Assembly (NCBI GenBank): GCA_002205965.3
Contig: NADL03000106.1
Span: 124,001-188,000, forward strand
Length of the DNA stretch: 64,000 nt
Reading direction: 5' to 3'
From: Kappaphycus alvarezii
Lineage: Eukaryota > Rhodophyta > Florideophyceae > Gigartinales > Solieriaceae
Shown: positions 1-10,760 of the stretch, piece by piece
Layout: each line of letters starts with the position of its first letter
Position numbering within the stretch: the stretch's first letter is position 1
Made by a program: the position numbers and the translations under genes
The notes under the pieces: generated by a model
What the model was told of the DNA's origin: nothing
The model's input: only the letters and a program-made list of their open reading frames with translations
The model's database searches: none

Positions 1-850
1 ATCACGTCTATTCCAAACCTATGTACCCAACGATCCACGACTCGGTACGATAATTTGCACAGGCAGCACGCTACGGGGGTTGGTAAACTGTTTGCGCAGG
101 TTTCTGCGCTTCTGCAGCAAATGGCCTGCGTGCCCACGCATTTCGCATCCGGCCCTTCAGCGCGAGTCTTGTTTGGCATGATGCAAATGTGCTGGGTGGC
201 GCAAACGAGCTTGGTAGGGGGAACATGATCCTTGCCCTTGTTTTCTACATGGGCGCCGCTTCGAGGGAGAGTACCAAACATTGGCAGGTGTGGAGCTGCT
301 TCTGTTGAAAGAACAGCAGGGGCGGGGGTACGGGGGGCGGGGAGTGAAAGGACGGAATGCTGATTTCGAGTCAACCTTCTGTACAGCTACTGTACTGTAC
401 TGTACTGAGTACAGTACAGTACAGTACAGTACAGTACATTTGTTTCGCCTGTCAAATGGGACAGCTGTGCAAAAGGTAGCTCCTGTCGCTTTTGAGTTTA
501 CCTTCCGGGTTTTTTTTGGGACAAGGATCAATTTGGGACAATTTTAGCGCTGTAGTAGTACACCATAAGTGCCGTGCACCTAAGCTCAAGTTGGAATAAT
601 CCTCTTGCACTTTCAGCTAGGTTTCCTCCTACACTGCCCTTCCCCGACTGCCCTTCTCCAACCTTCATTCTGCCACGCTCGGCGCCTGCGCCGCATTAAG
701 CCCGGGCGCCGCGCACTCGTGTCTTCGCGCGTCTTGCAGATCGCGCACTCACGTCTACGGGGCTCTAGTTGCATAGGCTAGGCATATAGCTTTCTCAAGT
801 CGCGGTTTCTCCGCGTCAGGAACGCTCTCACCCTCGACCAAGTACCGCAA
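1..850. other. Left-edge GC-rich stretch, no recognised gene
   Basis: Nothing here resembles a known protein in any frame. The longest open frames run over the GTAC simple repeat and are probably accidental. From about 590 to 850 the DNA is pyrimidine-rich and leads into the candidate gene that starts at 899, so the last part may be its promoter and 5' leader. A CATATAG sequence near 783 is a weak TATA-like element. Confidence 0.4.
379..437. repeat. GTAC-unit perfect palindrome / short tandem repeat
   Basis: Positions 388-406 and 408-426 are exact 19-base inverted arms built from a five-base TGTAC/GTACA unit, with one base between them. The right arm continues as further AGTAC units to 437. 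Such a sequence could extrude a long hairpin. Related GTAC-rich palindromes lie near 3001, 24679, 25861, 38108 and 38597, so this is the most regular member of a dispersed family. Confidence 0.9.
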
Positions 851-898
851 CGCTCAGTGCACCCTGCCGCACTCAACCCTGGCAGTTCTTCCGCCACC

Positions 899-1565
899 AT
901 GCGACGGTTCCTGAGCCAAACGGTCCTGCTGGTCGTATCCAACGCCGTTCTTCCGGAGCACTTGTCGTCCTGGCTGTCGTTCTGTAAGTATCGTGCTTAC
1001 AGCGGAAGTTTTTCATGCGATTACCCCATGGCTCGCCACGGTTGTCATGGTGGATTTTCTTCTTCCCCCGTTTTGCCGCGCGTCGCACTACCGGCACAAC
1101 GCGCAACACGGCACTTTGCTCCTCTTCACTTGGCAACACGTGGTTTGAACCGCTCCGTGGGAGACCTTTTGTTTGCAATATTTGATGGCTTAAGGTCGGA
1201 TTCTCACTCGACTCCGTCTGTTCCCCAAAGAAACAGGCCCATAGTGAACTACCCTGTGGTACCGAACACCCCGCGCCGCTACCTAGTGGCGGAGGCTCTA
1301 CTCTTCCACCTTGCTGGATGCCACCGATTTCCCAGCAACACCCAAAGGCGTCTGTGGGAAGACGTCATGGCGCGAGAGTGGGGTTATTACGGCCACGGAG
1401 AAGGAAACTAACCTGCCTGCGATGGGACCCTACGGCACGGAGCATTTGTGGGTGCCTGCTCGCTGGACGGACTGGTCTGATCTCAACTCTTCAGTGGGCG
1501 ACGACGTCGGTGATGTCGTTGTGGATCTGGAGGGGTTAGAAGTTAGTGGGGAGAAGGATGAGTAA
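899..1565 (+). CDS. Candidate two-exon small host protein, unrecognised
   Basis: Exon 1 would be 899-983. It starts at an ATG in a strong translation context (GCCACCATG) and encodes MRRFLSQTVLLVVSN and onward, a short basic start followed by a hydrophobic stretch that could be an N-terminal targeting or membrane segment. It ends at a textbook donor, GTAAGTAT, at 984. A pyrimidine-flanked acceptor (GATTTCCCAG) ends at 1335, and exon 2 (1336-1565) then continues in the right phase. Exon 1 leaves one base of a codon and exon 2 supplies two. The product would be about 104 residues with an aromatic, Pro-rich middle (GPYGTEHLWVPARWTDWS) and an acidic C terminus (EVSGEKDE). I do not recognise the family. 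The unspliced frame from 857 to 1411 is the main alternative reading. The phase-matched junction makes the spliced model more attractive, but it is inferred. Confidence 0.4.
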
Positions 1566-2261
1566 GGGGCGGGCATATGTCGTGGTATGCTCAAAGCACT
1601 TTGCTTCATCCAAGATATCAGGTAACTTTGCTGCCAAATAGGACTTTCCATCACCAGTAACCCTAAGATATTCTGGGCACATGTTTCAAACATTAAGGCA
1701 CCCAAACATTCAGGGCCTGTGCTATGCGGCGTTTCACCACCACCACCAAAACTGTTTGACTGCGCATCGGCGCACAATACCAACGACAGTGCAGTGGGGC
1801 CCAAATACAGTACAAGGAAACGGGGCATTATGCTGTACCGCAAGGCGCATTTACCCCACGCCAAACGCACGGTACAGGCACTGGTGCATTCTGGCAAAGT
1901 GCAGCCTACCATGCGTTGGTAGACACAACATATGGGGCAAGAGGGGATGTCGCTCGCGCCCCACCGCCAACATGACACCTTACATTGCAATTATTGGGGC
2001 TGCAGTGGAGTTTGCGGAAATCAAGATTTTAAATGGGGTTCCTAACACCACTACCCGCAAATTCAGGTCCTCGTTGATTGCGAAAAGGGGGGAACGATGG
2101 GGTAGTTTACTTCGTTGTTTAGCACATCTGGCGGGGGAATCTAAACGGAGTTTTGAGGGAAGGGAAGGAGAAAACAGACCGGAGTCTGCGCCTCCATGAC
2201 CCTGTGACTACATCGAAGGGTCAAGGCAGGGGAGGAGGCATGCCGCATTAGACAGTACAGC
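1566..2261. other. No recognised gene between candidate gene and LINE fragment
   Basis: This stretch is GC-rich and has long but unconvincing open frames on both strands (for example 1681-2199 plus and 1430-1990 minus) that overlap each other and match nothing I know. It lies downstream of the LINE fragment read on the minus strand, so part may be LINE 3' untranslated sequence. No repeat structure was seen. Confidence 0.35.
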
Positions 2262-2951
2262 TTACGCTACGTGTCTATGCATGAGGACCATTTTAGCTCT
2301 CGAGAAGCTCTCCATTGCTCTCTGTGCCGCATTTGCTGCCACCGCCGAGACAAACGCGTACGCCTCCGGCTGCCATCCTTCCATAACAGATATCGGGATC
2401 GGCACCAGCCTCTCCCTTTTCTCAGCAGAAAGCAGCCCTGCGTACCTTGTACGCTTTGAAGATCGGGCCGCGTTCCGGGAAGTATGGGGTTTGAAGTTCC
2501 TGATTCGGAAATACGACTGGGCAAGGGGGTTAACGAAGGTAACATCCAGGAAATTCATCGCGCCTTGAGGTTCCACCGCTTGAATGTCTGCGCGCTGACG
2601 ATGTCCAACTCGTGGCCTGCACTCTACCACAGGATGGCGGACGGCGTTGGACAGATAGGCCGCCAATTATCGAACTTGAGCGTCATGACGAGCGATGCGG
2701 CATCTGCCGTACTGACAGGTGGTCCCCATGAATATCAACATTCTCAGGGCATGAGGGCCTGCGGCATGGTGTTTTCGGTGCAAAGGAACTTGGCTGTAGA
2801 ACTGAAACCAAACAGAAAACTCCCTGGTGGGCCGGACTGCAATCCTTAAGGCCCTCTTGGGTGAGAAAACAATACCGAGAACAATCGTGGGCGGCAATCG
2901 AAAAATGCCTGTACTGTACATAGTAGTGCCGGTGGTAGTATGCAGCAGCAT
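2262..2951 (-). pseudogene. LINE fragment: C-terminal zinc and endonuclease-like domain (copy 1)
   Basis: Read on the minus strand, this is the C-terminal end of a non-LTR retrotransposon polyprotein. From right to left there is a segment FSVWFQFYSQVPL, then a decayed Cys/His region ending in RIARHDAQVR, then RADIQAVEPQGAMNFLDVTF followed by VNPLAQS. The same order (a GDH-like Cys/His box, an R-H motif, RPD, then a D-x-x-(V)NPL block) is the restriction-enzyme-like endonuclease region of some LINEs. The second copy at 17.0-18.3 kb aligns along its length. In this copy the PD of the predicted PD-(D/E)xK site reads AD and the DxK reads DVT, so it should be catalytically dead. The Cys/His part and the endonuclease part lie in different frames, so there is at least one frameshift. 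The reverse transcriptase part is missing, as usual for a truncated LINE. Confidence 0.65.
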
Positions 2952-3550
2952 GAAAAAAATTTGATCATAAAAAGACCACGAAAATCACCCCTGTCGGTGG
3001 CAGTACTGTACAGTACGAGTGCCAATTGCACTACATTCAGTGCGGCTTAATTCCATAGGACACTCCCCTCAGATCCCCGCAGGCCAACAAAAACCTCCTG
3101 AGAAACGAAAATTATTAGGCTTACTGTTACCGTACTCAGCGCTGACTAGACACTCCAGAAGGGACTCCAAGGACAAGTGATACTGTGCAGTAATCAGAGA
3201 ACCTATTACCGGAGGGTTTTCTGGGGTTATAGAACAGTGAATTTTTAATGCACTCCTAGAGCAGGAAATCTATCCCTAGTAGTTAACTAAAACAGAGAGA
3301 GAGAGGCAGCCGAGGCGCTGCTAAAGGAACAGTAGAGGCGATGGTAATGGGTTTCAGAAAGTTGGGGGCAAAGGGTGTATGGAGTGTACCTGGATTCCCA
3401 CAAGAATCTAGATGAGCCCCCTTTTACAGACAGTACGGTAACTCTACTCTAGAGATTCTTTACTCTGTTAGCTCAGTAGAACTTACTAGAAAGTAGAGGT
3501 TTAACTATAGAGTTGTATTATCTAGAATATAACTACGTAAATAAAAAAAA
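2952..3550. other. Non-coding stretch with GTAC palindrome and TAGT/ACTA-rich words
   Basis: No gene was seen. Positions 3001-3016 carry CAGTACTGTACAGTAC, a member of the GTAC palindrome family. Positions 3296-3306 are a short GA repeat. From about 3420 to 3545 the DNA is rich in TAGT, ACTA and CTAGA words, like the composition of the LTRs of the copia fossil at 18.5-24.5 kb, but I could not align it convincingly. Confidence 0.4.
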
Positions 3551-3570
3551 TGACGTGGGGCTCCACGTCA
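3551..3570. repeat. Perfect 20-base palindrome with CRE/ACGT-type core
   Basis: TGACGTGG, four bases, then CCACGTCA form perfect 8-base inverted arms. Each arm contains TGACGTGG, a binding-site type used by bZIP proteins in many eukaryotes. It lies just outside the Tc1/mariner relic. It may be part of a terminal repeat or a chance hairpin. Confidence 0.7.
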
Positions 3571-3629
3571 AATAAAAACATTGGAGGAAAATCAAATTTC
3601 TAAAATCATTCAAGACGATACAGTTTCCC

Positions 3630-3701
3630 TGTTACACCAGTGCGTAATAGAGAACTGTAATAGCGACAGCGAACAAGTCTCTATTACACAGTGGTGTAAC
3701 A
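3630..3701. repeat. Imperfect inverted repeat, 24-base arms
   Basis: Arms 3630-3653 and 3678-3701 pair with two mismatches (TGTTACACCA and then ..GTAATAGAGA), separated by 24 bases. The repeat lies immediately 3' of the Tc1/mariner transposase relic read on the minus strand. It could be a terminal repeat of that transposon folded back on itself, or a small MITE. No matching arm was found at the other end of the relic. Confidence 0.75.
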
Positions 3702-3710
3702 GAGACATTG

Positions 3711-4715
3711 TTACATTAACATAACGTTCTTGACACAAAGGATCTCGATTGTGCGCTTATAGATTGATTTATTAAAAATTTCTAGTACATCGGGCGGTAA
3801 ACAGCTCCAAGTACTCTTGATGCATTCAAGCCAATCCTGTAGTGTCCATAACTGCCAGTTTTTGGCATGTACAGACCTCGCTAGTATGCCCCACAGGTTC
3901 TCAAAGTGGGTCAAGTCTGAAGAGCGAGCAGGCCACTCCATGAAGCGTAACACTTCGCTCTAAAACTATTGTGCAGTTTTCGCAAACAGTGCGTTATCCT
4001 GCTGAACCGTCCAATTGATTGGCATTTTGTCTTCTGTTCACGGCGGGATATTTTTATTCAGCAATTGAACGCAGCAATCTGCATTCAAATGTTTCTTAAG
4101 CTAAATAAATTCTGACTTCCCGTTAGCGCAAAATATAGCCCAAAACATTATAACCTTTCCTCAGTGCTGTCATTTGGATAAATCCACTGTTCCTCTCTTA
4201 ATTCATGCCCGTAGTACTGGAGGCCATCAGGGCCATCAACATAAAAAAATTCTCGTCAGTAGACAGCACAAATCACCAAAATTGATAATCTCTCTGAACT
4301 TGAGACTTATCACATTCTACACGAGAAATTTTATGCTTTTCAGTCAAGGTAGGCATGCGTAAAATTTGTTGATATCCCAATTGCACGCATTTTTGTAAGC
4401 TACGCACGCATTCTACTGGCGAAAAATGGCTGCTGAAGGTAATCTTAAAGCGCTCTGGATGTGAGCGAAAATTTTGAGGCTACACGAATGAACCTCCTTT
4501 CGTCCTTCAATTTCATTTTTTTACCATTCAATCGCTATTTCTAACTTTTGTGCTCAAAAGAGCCTCGAGAAATGCGTATATGACCTTGGAAGATCGTTTA
4601 AGCGGCATAGCAGTCTCCTAAATTCTGTGTACATCTTTTGTATCGCTAAGCCTTCATTTAATTCTTCTAGGGGCAATTGGTGCTCACCAGGCATCCAGGG
4701 GATAATAAATAAGCT
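3711..4715 (-). pseudogene. Tc1/mariner transposase relic
   Basis: The minus strand encodes a decayed Tc1/mariner DDE transposase. N-terminal helix-turn-helix-like sequence lies at about 4690-4400 (LPLEELNEGLAIQKMY and onward). Then comes MPTLTEKHKISRVE (about 4350), the first catalytic Asp in STDENFF (about 4252-4260), the second in QQDNA (about 3990-4004), and the Glu block WPARSSDLTHFENLWG (about 3889-3935). The spacing between the second Asp and the Glu is 31 residues, slightly short of the usual 34, and two in-frame stops lie between them. At least one frameshift follows the first Asp, in a run of T on the coding strand. The C terminus runs to a stop at 3711. Family assignment is firm from motif order; activity is excluded by the damage. 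Confidence 0.85.
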
Positions 4716-5675
4716 GTGTGTGGTGGGAAAATATGCGTATTTTGCTGAAAAAGTGGATAGAGAGTAGCCACAGCATGTGCAGCTAATGTGGAGTTGCTTT
4801 ACTATGACCTATATAACCTGGTGGATGGAGGATGTATTTCTATGGCATCATATTTTTCCCACGTTACCCGATAGTACTAAAATTCAATAATAATAGAAAA
4901 AGCCAACTGTTGTTTTCTTTTTTATATATTGTCTTACTTCTCTCATAATGAATGCCCCGTTTTGGCTCTTGGTATATTTCGAGTGCCAGCCTTATGGATT
5001 TGATTTCTTCCCCATCTTTTCCGCGGTTGACCCTTACTGCTTGCTATGCATGTGAATGATACTTTGGGACTATATTTTATTCGAATCCTGGGGTTCTCCT
5101 TCCAGTATATATTTTATCTTTCCTTGATTTCGTTCCGTCCTTTACGGAAGCAGAGTAAATGAGGTGGCCTATTCATTGCAACGACGCGCTTGGCGTTGTA
5201 GAGGTTGACAGAATCTACACAAAAGATATATTTGTAAATCGAACTATCCTCATATTTGAGTATTAAATCTCATGGAGTTTGGTTTACCTATGTATTTCAC
5301 TGGTAAATCAATTTAAAATCTATTTTGTGTTAATCATTACACCTTGACAGGGGAGATATTAAGAATGAGACAAAGCATATATTATAAAATAATGTTCAAT
5401 AGTACATACTTTCAAGGCAGCTTAACGGCCGTAATGTTGAAGAAGGGTGACACAAAGCTATATATAGACGGTAAAAAAAGCCGCAATATCTTTTTTGAAC
5501 AACATATGCGTTTAAGCACTACATATATTATATCTTTAAGTGTCTATAAAGTATAACTTTAAAACTAATACACTTAAACGGATAATGGAGATTCGGGGTT
5601 TCAATTTCTTTATCTTCGATCCGAGAAGTCGGTAAATTCTGATTTTCTCACACTCAAAAATATAACAATAACCCA
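4716..5675. other. AT-rich spacer, no recognised gene
   Basis: Only short open frames were seen (for example 5344-5556 plus, 70 codons, no recognisable motif). This interval may contain the missing end of the Tc1/mariner relic on the left and the 5' LTR and leader of the gypsy fossil on the right, but I found neither terminal inverted repeats nor a matching LTR. Confidence 0.35.
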
Positions 5676-5679
5676 CAAT

Positions 5680-8600
5680 GCTATGCTCTACTGGCTATCC
5701 AACTAATACAAGTGTAGAGGAAGATGTGGAACGATTATTCAATGAATTTTTATTGTCGGAACAAGAATTGTAGAAGTGTAAAAGTCATTTGGGAAAAAAG
5801 TTGTAACACGTGTGGTTGTAGCTTCCTAGGAATGCCGCCATCGAGGGGCACTTAGTTGCGTGAATCCTGAGGGGGGTCCAAGTTAGACAGGGACCGTAAG
5901 AGAGAAAGGCCACAACGAATGTATTGGTAGAGGACGATAAGGATATGGAGTCTACGACAGAGGAAATGGATGAGACAAGAGTAAATCATAATCCTCCCAT
6001 TGAGAATAGTATAGTAGAGCATAGATTTGACCAGTCGTTTAGGACTATTTGTGTATTTTGGAATGAATCTCGCGATTTAATGTCAAAGCTTGTTAATTTG
6101 TAAAGGGTTAGGTTCGAAGGTGTGGTCCAAATGGCATAATTGAGTCTGCATGCGCTTGACCTGTGGAACAGTAAGTGTGAATCAGTGTGTAGATTACGCA
6201 GTTCCGTTGGGATAGAGCAAGTAAAAGAACGCGGGATATGTGGTGAGTGTACGTGCTCTGCATTTAATCCAAGTTTAGAGACAGGAGATAGAGAATTGCA
6301 TGATTGAAATTCACTTAACATCAGTGTCAACTTTAAAATGACTCATGATATCATGTCACTTGGCGTCGGGGTCGTTACTTTCGTGAATATCTCCGAGGAG
6401 GAGAATTTTATGAGAATGATTCGAATCAGATAGAGCCTGAAATTCGGAATTATTTGAAGGAGTATTTAAAGGGCACATATTTGTCACGGTAGATTCTTAA
6501 TTTTGAAAAGTATGCCTGGGTCTGAGCATCTGACCAAGTATACTTATGTCTATTACAGTGTAACACACCAATTTAAAGTAGTTTAAGTACCGAGAGAGTA
6601 CATCAGGTTAGCCTCGCATCGCTTACTTCACTCCATAATGAATGCAGGAACATTTTTATTTTGTCCCGTATAAGTGAATCTAAGTTCAAAGGTACAGATT
6701 TTGCATGGATGTCGATATTATGATGAACGGCGGTACGGAAAGAGGTTGTTTGAAACTTGAAATGGTCACGGTGGAGAATCAAAATTAGTCGTTCCGCAAA
6801 ATGAATTAGTTCTCAGGGAAAACAAATTAAATTGGAAAATTGTCAATGGCGATGAAAGGTCATTAGGTGAGTCTCAGATGGAGTCTCTGACCTATTTTCA
6901 GCGTCGGTTTGAATCTGCACTTGATGAAATATTATCAATTATAAGCGGTCTGTGATTGACATGTTGAGTCACAGTAAAGGTGGGGATAGTATATACAGGC
7001 AGTTTGATGTAGTATAAAAGTATCCAATTTATTAATAAGTCGCGAAATTTCAAGTCATTAGAATTATGCCTGGGAAAAGTGAAATTCAATACTTCAACAT
7101 AGTGACACATGTCAACAATAAGTTCAATGGAATTGGGCGACATATACAGAATTAAGATCAGGTCTGAGTGCTGCTGACAAAAAGGGCTGAAGAATAAGAG
7201 AATTTCGCTGCCTGGATCCGAGAAATGAATAAGGCCCGCACAGATTATATAGTAATTCTTCTCACATAAGAGATTTATTTGAAAAGAATGCGCCCAGAAA
7301 GTGATAATAATGGTGGAGTAGCGCTCCAATTTCAAACATCCAGATAAGAAAAGTGCCATCACAGTGGTGGACAAGTTCATCTGAGGAAGGACTGTTTGCA
7401 TAACCTGGACAGTGGTATATGTTTCTTGGTAGCAGAAGATGAACTGATATGCAAAGAACTGTTAATCGAGAGATCAGAATTCGAATAAATCTGCGTTGAA
7501 ACTAACAAACTTCTTGGCAAAAATCGATTTGCCCTTAACGGAGCCGACTAGTTCACATTCAGGAATCCCAAAGCCTAATCCAGAGGTGCATACGTCAGTC
7601 GACTTTTGATTGCTCGAAGAAATCGAGAGATGAAAACACAGACATTCATCCCAACATGCGCCCGGCCGCGCGTCGATTACCAAACCACACACCATGATGA
7701 AGATCCATTCCCAGACTCCGCTCTCTTGGATACAGTCGACAGTGTCCAACATGGAGACATTCGGAATGCATTAGATGAGATAATTAGCTCTGTAATTGGG
7801 AACAACGTGGCCAAAACTAATTCCAAAGTGATACAGGAAGCCGTCAACGAGCACATCAGCATCTTCCGTGACTTTATCTCCTTAAGACCCCCAGCTAAAG
7901 TAGCTGAAGTAGTGCCGCTCAGAATCGAGATAAACAAAGACGCACGCGCCGTACGAGTTCGACTTTGGAAGTGCTCGCAAGATCAACGAGCTTTACTGCA
8001 ACAATTCGTTTCGGAACTTCTACACACCTGAATGGTGTACCCCAGTCCCACCTCTGCGTATGTCTCTTCTTCCCTGATCATCGCAAAACAAGGCCCCTTC
8101 CGCTTCAGATTCACAGAATACTTCCGTCCGGTCAACAAGTACACTGTGGGGCATCATTTTTCTATGCCGAACATCGAGCAAGAGCTTTTGAAGCTATGAA
8201 AGTCTCGTTTCTTCGCAACCTTTGATCTATCGCACAGATATTGGCAGTTACCTCCAGACGAAAGTTCGCAAGGTGTCATTCGTTCATCACCCACAACGGA
8301 GTATACAGACCCACTAAGTTACCCCACGGCACCACCAATGCGACAACACATCTTCACTCAGCTCTCGTCGCAGTTTTCCCGCCCCAGCCGTTGAAACAAC
8401 TTCTTTACTGGTTAAAAGATTTTTTTCTTCACAGTACCACTATCTATAGCCTACCAACTGACCTGCGGAGTCTGTTCTGCAATTGCGCGCAATTGTCCAT
8501 CAGACCCCACTACAAGGGGTGCATTCTGTTTGCAACATCCATCCGCTGGTGTGGAAGGCTCGTCTCGGCCGACAGCGTTCACTAATATCCAAGACACCGA

Positions 8601-10760
8601 AAAGGTTTGGTGAGCATGGAACCAAAAGCTTCAGGAGCACATATACAGAAATTTCTGTTTGCCATGCAGTGTGTGTAGAGTGGTGTACCAGGATTCACCA
8701 AACTCATGTCTCCCCTACACTAGGTCAATGAACGAGTAAACGAGACAGCTGGAAAGCACCCAAAACGGGCCGTTGCATCCTTACATTTGGACATGTTGGA
8801 CTGGAATGACAAGCAATTAGCGGCCTTCAACATATGAAAATGAGAACTAGTAAACCTGGTGACACTTTCACATCGCAACGAGGCGCAGCGACTTTGCATA
8901 TTTAAAAATGCATTTTACACGCACTAGTCTGGAATCGCCACGCAAGATACCATCGAGGATCGCTTTCTTCCTCACCAGAAACAGCGCCACACTTCACTCT
9001 CTTTTTGCTCCGGTCGTCCCACCGCAACCCATTTAGTGTGGTCTACACTTGAAAAAGAAGGTTACACCATTATGGGCACCCTTTAGCGCGCTCACTGGCT
9101 CGCTGCCACCTCGGGTGGATTTGACCTCTTCACTGATCACAACAACCTAATATTCATCTTTGATCCGCTCTAGCTTCTCCCAGATCTCAGCTGGTACTCC
9201 ACACGTAAGTTCATTCGTTGGGCAGTACGGCTGAGCTCCTACACGTACCATTGTTTACCCATCTGCCGTCTCTACAATGTATGGACCAACATGATGACCC
9301 GATGGCCCAAACCTCGACTTGTTCGCCGTCTCATAAAAATCCCCGCCCTTCCGTTAACGGATACAGAGCGTTTCTGCTGGTCGCCTGGTAGCGAAATAGC
9401 TGAACAGCAGCGAGACAATGAAGAGCACTGCTCAAGTCAGACGACAACAGTGGAAGGCATTAGGAGGACACCAAAGAGAGCCATTTAGATAACAGAGAGC
9501 GCCGAAGATACCCAAATCCGTCTTTGTATCATCTCCCACACTGGACCTATGGGCCATCGAGGAGCTCGGACCACCGTGAGAATTCTCAAGAAGCACTACC
9601 GTTGGAAGACACTGTCAGAGGATGTACACATCTTCGTTAAAGCTTGAATTCACTGCATCTCTACTCTTGGAGGCGAGAAAGTACCGCGGCCATTCTATCC
9701 CGCCTTGCATGGAATGAAGCCCAACGAACTTCTACAGTTGGACTAAATAGAATTAGGTCAGAGTCGAGCTGGGCCAAAATACGTTCTGATGCTGCGAATC
9801 GACCATGGAGACTACAAGTGATTCTTGCCATCTCTGGAACCTCTGCATACAGTTCGGGTTTAGCTAATTAAGGTTCCACATGGCCCAATATCTGATGGTC
9901 AAACTCACTTTCGAAACGAAAAAAATCGTTTAATTACTAAGGCTCTACGAGAATCGCATCATTTAACACTCTGGTACACTCCATGGAGCAACTGCACTCT
10001 CAAGCGACTTGGAAAGGAAGTCGTTGAAACATTTCGGGCAGTCATTTTCGAACTGCAAATGGATTTTAACGAGTGACCTTATCTTCCGCCAGACATACAG
10101 AGCATATTCAGCAATGCGCTTTCACCACAGCGCAACAAAATTGCCCTTGTCAATGCATTTTTGGGGATGAAAGCCACTCCTCCCATTTCAACTTTCATTT
10201 GCACCTCGCAGGCCAAATTTGTGACAGTTTCTGACAGGCACAAATCTACCGCTTCATCAACCTGGAGGAGCTTCAAAAGATATGAGAAGCACTATACACG
10301 TTTGTCGATGCCGTTGTGCAACGCAATTGAAAAATTTCGCGTTCTCGAGCTTCAAGAGGGTGTCTACCGAACTTTTTGAAAGGATAATTGGTTCGTATCG
10401 CACGTAATGAATTCTTTGTAGGAGAAAAGCTCGCACTGCGCTGGCCTGGATAGCGCCGAAAACGCAAGTCCTTTCTGAATATGTTTTTCAGGTGGAAGAC
10501 CTGTGAAATGGAGCTTTCGAAGAATTGCATGGCCTATATCTGAAGTTCTATCATCACGCGTCGTTGGAGACGGAATCAATTATGCATTATGTTCTTTCTT
10601 CCGAGACCAGAATGAAAATCTTTCGTCTACTAAATCTCGTAGAAAATGAAGATGGCGTGGTTGTCCTTGTTCGCTGAAAAAGGCTTTGGAAAAATCATTA
10701 AACACTCTTACATCTGTCATGGATTAGCCAGAATGTTCCTAGTCTACTGCAAAAACCGCC
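5680..10760 (+). mobile_element. Ty3/gypsy chromodomain-type fossil (gypsy 1)
   Basis: The parts occur in canonical gypsy order on the plus strand. A gag-like region of uncertain 5' limit (about 5.7-7.4 kb) ends in a zinc-knuckle-like segment near 7.35 kb. A protease-like region follows at about 7.4-7.6 kb. Reverse transcriptase lies at about 7.85-8.7 kb (for example FATFDLSHRYWQLPPDES). RNase H is at about 8.95-9.25 kb (FDLFTDHNNLIF). Integrase spans about 9.5-10.4 kb, with a Zn-binding HH-type N terminus (GHRGARTTVRILKKHYRW) and a core region. A chromodomain-like tail is at about 10.5-10.7 kb (LSSETRMKIFRLLNLVEN). The copy is heavily broken, with well over ten breaks, and looks old. No LTR pair was identified. 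Chromodomain gypsy elements are known to direct insertion to modified chromatin. Confidence 0.8.

Noticed and set aside
157-531. 124-codon minus-strand frame over the GTAC palindrome
   Set aside because: Its middle is the simple repeat read through (TVLYCTVLYSVQYSTVAV). No domain, and the composition is that of chance reading of repeat DNA.
1430-1990. 186-codon minus-strand frame overlapping the candidate gene at 899-1565
   Set aside because: It runs antisense through exon 2 of the phase-matched model and has an irregular Cys/Ser-rich composition with no recognisable family.
5060-5110. ATTCGAATCCTGG resembling a tRNA B box
   Set aside because: No A box or cloverleaf can be drawn upstream. 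No tRNA or rRNA gene was found anywhere in the window.
6898-7401. 167-codon minus-strand frame
   Set aside because: The opposite strand carries the gag-like region of the gypsy fossil in the right order with its pol domains, so this is a shadow.
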